Shown: piece by piece, positions 1 through 4,920 of the stretch
Layout of the letters: every line of letters starts with the position of its first letter
Position numbering within the stretch: the first letter of the stretch is position 1
NCBI GenBank assembly: GCA_905192625.1
Contig: CAJJLI010000111.1
Coordinates: 1-6,773 of the forward strand
Reading direction: 5' to 3'
Length of the DNA: 6,773 nt
Source: an uncultured Clostridium sp.
GTDB taxonomy: Bacteria; Bacillota; Clostridia; Lachnospirales; Lachnospiraceae
Translations under genes and position numbers: made by a program
The notes under the pieces: model-generated
Database searches by the model: none
What the model was told of the DNA's origin: nothing
Seen by the model: only the letters and a program-made list of their open reading frames with translations

Positions 1-54
1 CATGGGTTTCCAGACCGATGACCGGATCGAACTTCTTGACGGCATCGGCGTACT
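1..54 (-). other. gatB: Chimeric fragment: N-terminus of actinobacterial-type GatB
   Basis: Read on the minus strand from base 52 to base 2, this stretch gives 17 residues, YADAVKKFDPVIGLETH. That matches my memory of the start of aspartyl/glutamyl-tRNA(Asn/Gln) amidotransferase subunit B, where FDPVIGLETH is followed by VEL; the leftover base 1 supplies the G that a valine codon needs. Bifidobacterium is the closest form I recall. The codons are GC-ending (GCC, GTC, AAG, TTC, ATC, CTG) and the segment is about 57% G+C (30 of 53 bases), unlike everything to its right. The frame meets a stop (TAG) at 53-55, where I would expect the preceding Lys codon AAG, so the homology ends at about base 54. 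It is too short to be a gene here. The best explanation is a chimeric join. A real rearrangement is possible but less likely. Confidence 0.7.
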
Positions 55-194
55 ATGCAGGTGATATTGCTGAATGTTATTCTGATTCTTCAAAAGCTAT
101 GGAAGAACTTCATTGGCAAGCAACTTATGACTTAGAGAAAATGTGCGTGGATGCTTGGAAATGGCAAAGCAAGAATCCAAATGGTTATAACTAA
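55..194 (+). CDS. galE: UDP-glucose 4-epimerase, C-terminal end only (partial)
   Basis: GalE interconverts UDP-glucose and UDP-galactose in the cytoplasm (Leloir pathway and sugar-nucleotide supply for surface polysaccharides). Only the last ~46 residues are present, beginning AGDIAECYSDSSKAMEELHW and ending WKWQSKNPNGYN before the TAA at 192-194. The GDIAECY-D-SKA-EELHW pattern and the W-W-SKNPNGY tail are hallmarks of the GalE C-terminus, which closes the UDP-sugar domain. The catalytic S-Y-K residues and the NAD-binding GxxGxxG lie upstream and are absent. The usual residues before AGDIA are RR; here the codons are replaced by Tyr-Tyr at the boundary with the GC-rich GatB-like segment, so the gene is cut by the join and not by the window edge. 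The open frame continues to base 3, but that part does not resemble GalE. Confidence 0.85.
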
Positions 195-485
195 AGAGTA
201 GCTAAGGTAATGTTACTGGAAGAACATTGATGATAACCGTTTTAAAAATTACAAGAGACAAAGACGCTATTTAGCTATACTCTACCTTCATTTGATACAA
301 AAGGCATACTAAACAATAGCGATTAATACATTGGCGTATAATTATTAGTAAATTAAATAATAGCGATATAAACATTGGCGATATAAACATTGGCATATAA
401 ACAATAGTAATATAAACTAGAGCAATATATAAACAAAACCAATTTACAATATTAATGAAAGTTATAAACGATCATTCAATCAAGA
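195..485. other. Intergenic region between convergent galE and the phospholipase gene
   Basis: This 291-base stretch lies between two convergent genes and I see no gene in it. A small stem, AATGTT (209-214) with AACATT (223-228), lies just after the galE stop. It lacks a proper T-tract, so it is at best a weak terminator. From about 311 the DNA turns into the degenerate AT-rich repeat described separately. The final 50 bases before the phospholipase stop show no convincing terminator for the leftward gene. Confidence 0.6.
311..434. repeat. Degenerate ~15-bp AT-rich tandem repeat
   Basis: The unit GATATAAACATTGGC occurs twice in perfect tandem at 365-379 and 380-394. The core ATATAAAC recurs at 366, 381, 395, 410 and 427, that is at steps of 15, 14, 15 and 17 bases. 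A longer relative of the unit with its left flank (AATAGCGAT...CATTGGC) appears at 315-335 and again at 359-379. AAACAATAG occurs at 311-319 and 399-407. It is noncoding by context, and no spacer-like unique segments lie between copies. Confidence 0.75.
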
Positions 486-1484
486 TCACTCACAAGGAAG
501 TCCGCTATGATAAGAAAGGTTGCCCAAAGTTTTAAGCAACTCTTCTTTCTTTTCCCTGCGGACTTTCTTATCTTTTGATAACATGGCGATTGCGTAAGAT
601 TTTAACACGGCTTCATAATCAACGAATTTGATAGCAGCATCATCCATAAGTTCGGACACAGATTTATTTGATGTTATTGATGTATCCCATGGATTTTTCC
701 ATAATGCCTTTGATTTATTGTTTGCATCAATACTATCATCATAATAATCAAGTCCAATCAGGTGGGAAACCACAACTTCTTCCATAAAACGCTTTTCTAA
801 AAAGTTAGTTAATTTCTTTTTAATGCCTACCTTATCATGAAGGATCCAAGTACCAAGTTTTATTGATAAAATAGATAAAAGTAAAGAAAATCGATGTGTT
901 TGATAAATGCGTTCTTCCTTCTTTCCATTAAAATACGTTAAATTCACTGCCTTTACCATAAGGGCTGAAAGTAATTGATATTCACGTTTGGACAAAGAAA
1001 GAGTTCTTGTTTGGTGAAATTTTGATGGCTTTTTACCGAAATGATCATTCAATAAAATTGTATCCATCAAACCTTCAATATACGTATGCATACTAAAGGA
1101 ATCCTTTGCGCTACGTTCATCGTCAGGCACATAATCGGATCGGTCATATACATATGGGTGTATGATGGTATCTAATGTATAATGACAGACAAAACCATAA
1201 AAGTAGGAAAGAGCGGTAGCTCGATCAGAAGCATTGCGTAATTTCTCGGCTAGATTCAAATAATTTCTGAAAAATTGGCTTACTTTAGTTTCGTGCATTA
1301 GTTTACCAATATTTCGATCATCCGAGTACAATACATGAAATGGATTATAGAAAAACAAATCAGGACCTTGTAAACCAAAACGGTAAGGTCCTAGATTTTG
1401 TTTTATCATCTTTTTGATTGATGGATCAGTTATTTTGTGGTACATTTCCACTCCAAAAATATAATGAGCTGTAAATCCAGGCAT
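486..1484 (-). CDS. Zinc-dependent phospholipase C family protein
   Basis: This 332-residue protein belongs to the zinc-dependent phospholipase C/S1-P1 nuclease-like fold (the alpha-toxin N-domain family). All the expected metal ligands are visible: H7 in MPGFTAH, D42 in LQGPDLFF, H64 in LMHET, H101 and D105 in CHYTLD, H109, then H133 and E137 in HTYIEG. The HxxxD and HxxxE pairs have the same spacing as in Clostridium perfringens alpha-toxin. There is no signal peptide and no C2-like membrane-binding domain. It is therefore not a classical secreted toxin but one of the cytoplasmic family members common in clostridia, whose substrate is unknown to me. The ATG start is supported by AGGAGA at 1491-1496, 6 bases upstream. 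It lies 68 bases after the beta-lyase gene on the same strand. A lone TATAAT at 1512-1517 has no good -35, so read-through from the upstream pair is as likely as its own promoter. Confidence 0.85.
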   Translation of the reverse strand: MPGFTAHYIFGVEMYHKITDPSIKKMIKQNLGPYRFGLQGPDLFFYNPFHVLYSDDRNIGKLMHETKVSQFFRNYLNLAEKLRNASDRATALSYFYGFVCHYTLDTIIHPYVYDRSDYVPDDERSAKDSFSMHTYIEGLMDTILLNDHFGKKPSKFHQTRTLSLSKREYQLLSALMVKAVNLTYFNGKKEERIYQTHRFSLLLSILSIKLGTWILHDKVGIKKKLTNFLEKRFMEEVVVSHLIGLDYYDDSIDANNKSKALWKNPWDTSITSNKSVSELMDDAAIKFVDYEAVLKSYAIAMLSKDKKVRREKKEELLKTLGNLSYHSGLPCE

Positions 1485-1511
1485 TTTATCTCTCCTATAA
1501 TTGCTTTGATT

Positions 1512-1517
1512 ATTATA
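1512..1517 (-). promoter_or_regulatory. Possible -10 box for the phospholipase gene
   Basis: TATAAT on the minus strand lies 27 bases before the start codon. The hexamer 17 bases further upstream is AAATTT, a poor -35, and there is no TGn extension. No T-tailed terminator is visible between this and the preceding gene. It may be an AT-rich coincidence. Confidence 0.25.
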
Positions 1518-1552
1518 GGATTTGCAAAAATCAAAAATTTATAACTCATAAT

Positions 1553-2740
1553 TTAAATTGCTAAAATTGCAGTTTCCAACTGCTCTAAGGCTTTCTTTAA
1601 AACACTTCTTGGGCAGGCAATGTTAATACGTTCATAATCTTTTCCGTCCACTCCAAACATAGAGCCAGAATCCAACCAAAGTTTGGCTTTATTAACTATG
1701 AAGTCCTCTCGTTCCGAAACAGACAGTCCCAAACCTTTAAAATTGATCCAAACCAAATAAGTACCGTCTGGTTCAACTAAGGTAAGCATAGGTAAACGTT
1801 CTTTTAGGAATTCACGAACATAGTCAAGATTGTCTTTTAAATAAAGTTTCATGCCATTTAGCCAAGGCTGACCTTCTGAATATGCAGCCTTTGCAGCGGC
1901 TAAGCCGATGGTATTCACCTCATCGTAGCCTGTTTTTGCTTTTTCACGGATGAATCGTTTTCTTAAATCCTCATTTGCAATAAAGACATTTGATATTTGC
2001 AGGCCAGCTAAATTAAACGTTTTGCTTGGAGCGGTGCATATAATCGAGTTATTTTTAAATTCATCACTGATGGTTGAAAAAACAGTATGTGTATGGCCTT
2101 CATATGTAAAGTCAGAATGAATTTCATCTGAAATTACAAGTACATTGTGTTTGCAGCAAATCTCACCAATCTGCTTTAATTCGTCTACTGTCCAAACACG
2201 ACCAACTGGATTATGTGGACTACACAATATAAATAATTTTACCTTATGCTGTATGATTTTTTGCTCGAATTCTTCAAAATTCATTTTATAACGGCCATCC
2301 TCATTTACAAGAGGGCTATTTACAACAACGCGGTCATTGTACTGAATCATTTTAAAGAAAGGATAGTAAACTGGTTGTTGAATGATAATGGAATCGCCTG
2401 GATTTGTAAAAGCACGAATCGCAGTGGCAATCGCAAATACGACGCCAGGGGTTTTGACAAGCCATTCTTTTTTTATTTCCCAGGAATAATTGTTTTTATA
2501 CCAATTTTTAATTGCATCAAAGTAATCGTCTTTGGAATCGGTATAACCATAAATTCCGTGAGAGACTATGTTAGAGATTGCATCGGTAATCTCATCTGCA
2601 ACCTTAAAGTCCATATCAGCTACCCATAAAGGAAGGATGTCTGCTGGGCGTCCTCTCTCAACTGCAAAATCGTATTTTAGACTATTCGTATTTCTGCGGT
2701 CAATGATTTCATCAAAGTGTTTTGCATCATATGTTTTCAT
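1553..2740 (-). CDS. patB: MalY/PatB-type PLP-dependent C-S beta-lyase (cystathionine beta-lyase)
   Basis: This 395-residue enzyme is a fold-type I aminotransferase-like protein of the MalY/PatB branch. That branch cleaves the beta C-S bond of cystathionine or cysteine, giving homocysteine or H2S plus pyruvate and ammonia. Visible landmarks, numbered from the chosen start: the N-terminal D-RRNTNSLKYD and LPLWVADMDF motifs typical of the branch; HNPVGR with the cofactor-contacting Asn177; the PLP-N1 Asp205 in VISDEIHSDF; Schiff-base Lys240 in APSKTFNLAGLQ; and carboxylate-binding Arg378 in ACPRS. The length is normal for the family. The frame also allows an ATG at 2750-2752, but that codon overlaps the GGAGG (2746-2750) serving the ATG at 2738-2740, so I use the inner start. 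It overlaps the upstream gamma-type gene by 14 bases, which suggests translational coupling and a joint role in converting cystathionine to homocysteine. A cysteine desulfhydrase or regulatory MalY-like role cannot be excluded. Confidence 0.88.
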   Translation of the reverse strand: MKTYDAKHFDEIIDRRNTNSLKYDFAVERGRPADILPLWVADMDFKVADEITDAISNIVSHGIYGYTDSKDDYFDAIKNWYKNNYSWEIKKEWLVKTPGVVFAIATAIRAFTNPGDSIIIQQPVYYPFFKMIQYNDRVVVNSPLVNEDGRYKMNFEEFEQKIIQHKVKLFILCSPHNPVGRVWTVDELKQIGEICCKHNVLVISDEIHSDFTYEGHTHTVFSTISDEFKNNSIICTAPSKTFNLAGLQISNVFIANEDLRKRFIREKAKTGYDEVNTIGLAAAKAAYSEGQPWLNGMKLYLKDNLDYVREFLKERLPMLTLVEPDGTYLVWINFKGLGLSVSEREDFIVNKAKLWLDSGSMFGVDGKDYERINIACPRSVLKKALEQLETAILAI

Positions 2741-3881
2741 CGGTACCTCCATTTGCTGCTTGGTCTAAATCCTGTATTAAATCTTCAACATTTTCAATGC
2801 CGACAGATATACGAAGAAAGCGATCATTAATTCCCTTGGCATTTCGTTCTTCTTCAGGTATGTCGGCATGAGTTTGAAGCATCGGGTAGGTAATTAGGCT
2901 CTCAACTCCACCTAAACTCTCAGCATAATAGATAAGGTTTACATGAGATAAAATACGAAGAGCCGTTTCTTTGCTGTCGGTTTCAATAGAAATCATAGCA
3001 CCAAATCCCCTTGCTTGCTCTTTTATAATATCATATCCAACATGGTCTGGTAAGCCTACATACAATACTTTGGTTACCCAATTTTGGTGTTTTAACCATT
3101 CAGCTAATGCTTTCGCATTCTTTTCTTGTTGCGCTAGGCGTACTCCAAGTGTTTTTAAACTTCTAGTAAGAAGCCAACTATCCATAGCAGAGAGGCAGGC
3201 ACCAGTTGTTTTATAAATAAAACGAATTTTTTCGGATAATTCATCGCTTGCAACAGCGATAATTCCTGCAACGATGTCATTATGACCGCAGAGGTATTTT
3301 GTTGCACTATGTATAACGATATCTGCTCCAAGGTCGATTGGATTTTGGAAATATGGACTTAAAAACGTGTTATCGACAATAAGCAAAAGCTTATTTTCTT
3401 TGGCTAACTTAGAGACTTCGATTAAATCAGTGATTTGCATCATTGGATTAGAAATAGTTTCTAAAAATATGGATTTTGTATTTACTTTTATTGATTTTTT
3501 GATATCATCTAGATTAGAGGTATTTACGGTTGTAAACTCAATACCATTTTTAGCTGAAATATGTTCAAATAATCGGTAAGATCCACCATATAAATCATCG
3601 GATATAATAATATGGTCTCCAGGGTGAAATAGCTCCATTGTAACTGAGATTGCTGCCATACCAGAAGACAGTGCAATTGCATCCGTTGCGTGCTCTAAAT
3701 TAGCGATTATTTTTTCTAAGTATTCTCTTGTTGGATTTTGTAATCTAGAGTAGTCATACCCAGTGCTCATACCAACGCCAGGGTGTGCAAAGGTTGCGGA
3801 TTGATAGATAGGCATGGTAAGTGCACCTGTAGTATCATTTCTTCTTTCTTTATTATGAATGCATTGTGTCTCAATTTTCAT
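2727..3881 (-). CDS. Cys/Met-metabolism PLP enzyme, cystathionine gamma-synthase/gamma-lyase type
   Basis: This 384-residue transsulfuration enzyme (MetB/MetI/MccB family) is cytoplasmic and typically tetrameric. From the chosen ATG one sees the N-terminal TQCIH and PIYQSATF, then YDYSRLQNPT (the Tyr and Arg that bind the phosphate of the neighbouring subunit's PLP), DLYGGSYRLF with Tyr98 stacking on the cofactor, Asp170 in VDNTF, Schiff-base Lys195 in HSATKYLCGHND, and the C-terminal LRISVGIE with a substrate-carboxylate Arg. AESLGGVESL carries the Glu (321) found in gamma-synthases and gamma-lyases but not in E. coli MetC. This, plus the partner beta-lyase, favours cystathionine gamma-synthase; a gamma-lyase making cysteine is the main alternative. 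A TTG two codons earlier (3885-3887) is possible, but AGGAGGG at 3889-3895 is better spaced for this ATG. Transcription is expected from the promoter at 3957-3985. Confidence 0.88.
   Translation of the reverse strand: MKIETQCIHNKERRNDTTGALTMPIYQSATFAHPGVGMSTGYDYSRLQNPTREYLEKIIANLEHATDAIALSSGMAAISVTMELFHPGDHIIISDDLYGGSYRLFEHISAKNGIEFTTVNTSNLDDIKKSIKVNTKSIFLETISNPMMQITDLIEVSKLAKENKLLLIVDNTFLSPYFQNPIDLGADIVIHSATKYLCGHNDIVAGIIAVASDELSEKIRFIYKTTGACLSAMDSWLLTRSLKTLGVRLAQQEKNAKALAEWLKHQNWVTKVLYVGLPDHVGYDIIKEQARGFGAMISIETDSKETALRILSHVNLIYYAESLGGVESLITYPMLQTHADIPEEERNAKGINDRFLRISVGIENVEDLIQDLDQAANGGTDENI
2746..2750 (-). promoter_or_regulatory. Ribosome binding site that fixes the beta-lyase start
   Basis: GGAGG on the minus strand ends 5 bases before the ATG at 2738-2740. 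It lies inside the last codons of the upstream gene (in the ...AANGGTDENI tail). It also overlaps the alternative ATG at 2750-2752, which makes that earlier start unlikely. Confidence 0.8.
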
Positions 3882-3888
3882 AAGCAAT

Positions 3889-3895
3889 CCCTCCT
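3889..3895 (-). promoter_or_regulatory. Strong ribosome binding site of the gamma-type gene
   Basis: AGGAGGG on the minus strand lies 7 bases before the ATG at 3879-3881. It would be only 1 base from the alternative TTG at 3885-3887, so it decides in favour of the ATG. Confidence 0.85.
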
Positions 3896-3932
3896 AAAAA
3901 CTTCCTTTAAAATGTAATATATCATATAATTC

Positions 3933-3955
3933 ATACCGAATTAGTATAGTTAACT
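3933..3955. promoter_or_regulatory. Candidate operator at the transcript start
   Basis: Directly downstream of the -10 box is AGTTAACT (3948-3955), an 8-base perfect palindrome at the predicted start. It adjoins ATACCGAATTAGTAT (3933-3947), an imperfect palindrome with ATAC/GTAT outer arms. The position suits a repressor. Rrf2-family regulators such as CymR control cysteine genes in Firmicutes, but I cannot match this to a known box with certainty. Confidence 0.35.
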
Positions 3956-3956
3956 T

Positions 3957-3985
3957 ATTATAATTACTTTGGTACTTATTGTCAA
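3957..3985 (-). promoter_or_regulatory. Consensus sigma-A promoter for the transsulfuration pair
   Basis: TTGACA (3980-3985) and TATAAT (3957-3962), read on the minus strand, are both perfect hexamers separated by exactly 17 bases. The sequence just upstream (3986-4012) is nearly all A/T and could act as an UP element. The implied transcript start near 3950 leaves a leader of about 70 bases. That is too short for a T-box or SAM riboswitch, so control, if any, should be by a DNA-binding repressor. Confidence 0.85.
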
Positions 3986-4180
3986 TGATGCTTATTAATT
4001 AATATTATAAGATATATGAAAAACAAATAGGGTAAGCAAAATAGAATCTGTTTACGAGTAAAAGAAAAAAATGTATATTCATTTTAAACATTATCTGGAA
4101 CAGAAATAGATTAATTAGGGGTAGAAATTGATTTTCCCATAAAAAGAACTAAACTAAAGAGGTACAAAATTAGGCTTTAT

Positions 4181-4340
4181 CTGAAGCAGAACTAAATAAG
4201 GGAACAGAACGAGAATTAACCTAGAGCAGAACTAAATAAGGGAACAAAACGAGTATTAACCTAGAGCAGAACTAAATAAGGGAACAAAACGAGTATTAAC
4301 CTAGAGTAGATCTAAATAAGAGAACAAAACGAGAATTAAC
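4181..4340. repeat. 40-bp tandem repeat (minisatellite), four in-phase copies
   Basis: Units lie at 4181-4220, 4221-4260, 4261-4300 and 4301-4340. Units 2 and 3 are identical over all 40 bases; units 1 and 4 each differ from them at 4 positions. Each unit has two related 20-base halves: an A half containing AGCAGAACTAAATAAG and a B half containing GGAACAAAACGAG. Forty is not a multiple of 3 and stops occur in the repeats, so it does not encode a repeat protein. The copies touch directly with no variable spacers, which rules out a CRISPR array. Confidence 0.9.
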
Positions 4341-4520
4341 CTAGAGCAGAATTTAATAAGTAGGAACAAAACAAAATAAGCAGGAACAAAACTAGGTTTA
4401 TTTAGAGCAGAACTAATAGCAGGAACATAACAAGACTTAATCTGGAGCACAACTAAATCATTAGGAACAGATTAGACTTAATCTGAAGCAGTATTAAACG
4501 CATTAGTAGTGGAGCTAAAC
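4341..4520. repeat. Decayed continuation of the 20/40-bp repeat
   Basis: The same alternating halves continue with roughly 20-base steps but more substitutions. Examples are TAGGAACAAAACAAAATAAG at 4361, CAGGAACAAAACTAGGTTTA at 4381, an A-type half (AGAGCAGAACTAAT) near 4404, a B-type half (AGGAACATAAC) at 4421, GGAGCACAACTAAAT near 4444 and TTAGGAACAG at 4461. Fainter relatives lie on the left between about 4095 and 4180. The centre of the array is the most homogeneous and the flanks are old, as expected of an array that expands by slippage or unequal exchange. Confidence 0.7.
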
Positions 4521-4571
4521 TATGACTAAAAATGAACGAAACGTTAGCAGTACGAAAAGGTAAAATTATGG

Positions 4572-4600
4572 TTGACTTTAGAAAAAAAAGTTACTATACT
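4572..4600 (+). promoter_or_regulatory. Sigma-A promoter, probably for tcdA
   Basis: TTGACT (4572-4577) and TATACT (4595-4600) are separated by 17 bases, each one mismatch from consensus. It points toward tcdA and implies a leader of about 314 bases that includes the 17-bp purine-rich repeat. No closer promoter of comparable quality is visible: the TATAAT at 4659-4664 has no -35. Confidence 0.6.
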
Positions 4601-4602
4601 GA

Positions 4603-4627
4603 AATTCATATCAAATAAGTATGAATT
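4603..4627. promoter_or_regulatory. 8-bp inverted repeat at the tcdA transcript start
   Basis: AATTCATA (4603-4610) and TATGAATT (4620-4627) are perfect inverted arms around a 9-base centre. They lie immediately downstream of the -10 box, so the element could be an operator or a weak 5' hairpin. Both arms are AT-rich, so chance cannot be dismissed. Confidence 0.4.
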
Positions 4628-4691
4628 GCGATTATGATATGGAGTTTTCTAGACTTATTATAATGAAACGATTCACTGTAAATATTAATAT

Positions 4692-4710
4692 AAAAAGACC
4701 AGAACTTTTT
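4692..4710. other. Short A/T hairpin within the tcdA leader
   Basis: AAAAAG (4692-4697) and CTTTTT (4705-4710) can pair across a 7-base loop, with one further T after the stem. The shape recalls an intrinsic terminator, but the stem has a single G-C pair, so I do not call it one. It also closes a 30-codon open frame (4621-4713) that has no ribosome binding site. Confidence 0.25.
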
Positions 4711-4790
4711 TAAGAAACTAATAAATAAGATAGGTATGGTAAAAAGTAATTATAAAAGGTATATATGTGTTTCTAATACAAGAAACAATA

Positions 4791-4909
4791 GAAAACGGGA
4801 AATAATTGAAAACAAGAAATAATTGAAAACAAGAAATAGTAGATAATAAGAAAAACAAGAGAAAATTAAAACAAGAGAAGTTAAAACAAGAAATTTTAGA
4901 AAACAAAGG
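4791..4909. repeat. 17-bp purine-rich degenerate repeat in the tcdA leader
   Basis: Seventeen-base units lie in tandem at 4791-4807, 4808-4824 and 4825-4841, the middle one being GAAAACAAGAAATAATT. Looser copies with the core AAAACAAGA follow at about 4853, 4868 and 4883, and a GAAAACAAAGG remnant ends at 4909, next to the ribosome binding site. The plus strand is almost entirely A/G with scattered T and C, so a transcript would be largely unstructured. The long minus-strand frame across it (Phe/Ser/Ile-rich) is an artefact of this composition. Confidence 0.75.
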
Positions 4910-4920
4910 TTAGGTGTAAT

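Larger units (their letters stand above)
3996..4571. other. Divergent intergenic region, core part
   Basis: This lies between the leftward transsulfuration promoter and the rightward promoter at 4572. I see no gene longer than about 30 codons. Most of it is the 20/40-bp repeat tract. The part from 3996 to about 4090 is plain AT-rich DNA with no motif I can name. A 13-codon frame at 4522-4563 has a GGAG 7 bases upstream but no other support. Confidence 0.6.

Noticed and set aside
1..194. A genuine GalE fusion or variant beginning at base 3
   Set aside because: The forward peptide before AGDIAECY has no GalE character, while the reverse strand of the same bases reads as GatB.
2246..3579. Several plus-strand frames of 66-127 codons (2246-2629, 2568-2768, 2971-3216, 3367-3579)
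   Set aside because: All lie antisense to two well-supported PLP enzymes and show no recognisable domain.
3896..3956. Riboswitch or T-box upstream of the transsulfuration genes
   Set aside because: The predicted leader is about 70 bases, with no conserved riboswitch or T-box core visible.
4181..4340. CRISPR array with 40-bp period
   Set aside because: The whole 40-bp unit is conserved, copies touch directly, and there are no unique spacers or nearby cas genes.
4636..4664. Second promoter for tcdA using TATAAT at 4659-4664
   Set aside because: The hexamer at the right distance upstream (GATATG) is far from TTGACA and there is no extended -10.
4692..4710. Intrinsic terminator AAAAAG...CTTTTT
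   Set aside because: The stem has one G-C pair and the T-run is mostly the stem arm itself; it would also lie between the likely promoter and tcdA.
4718..4906. Minus-strand 62-codon frame, Phe/Ser/Ile-rich, membrane-like
   Set aside because: It is the complement of the purine-rich 17-bp repeat; its repetitive composition and lack of a ribosome binding site explain it as an artefact.
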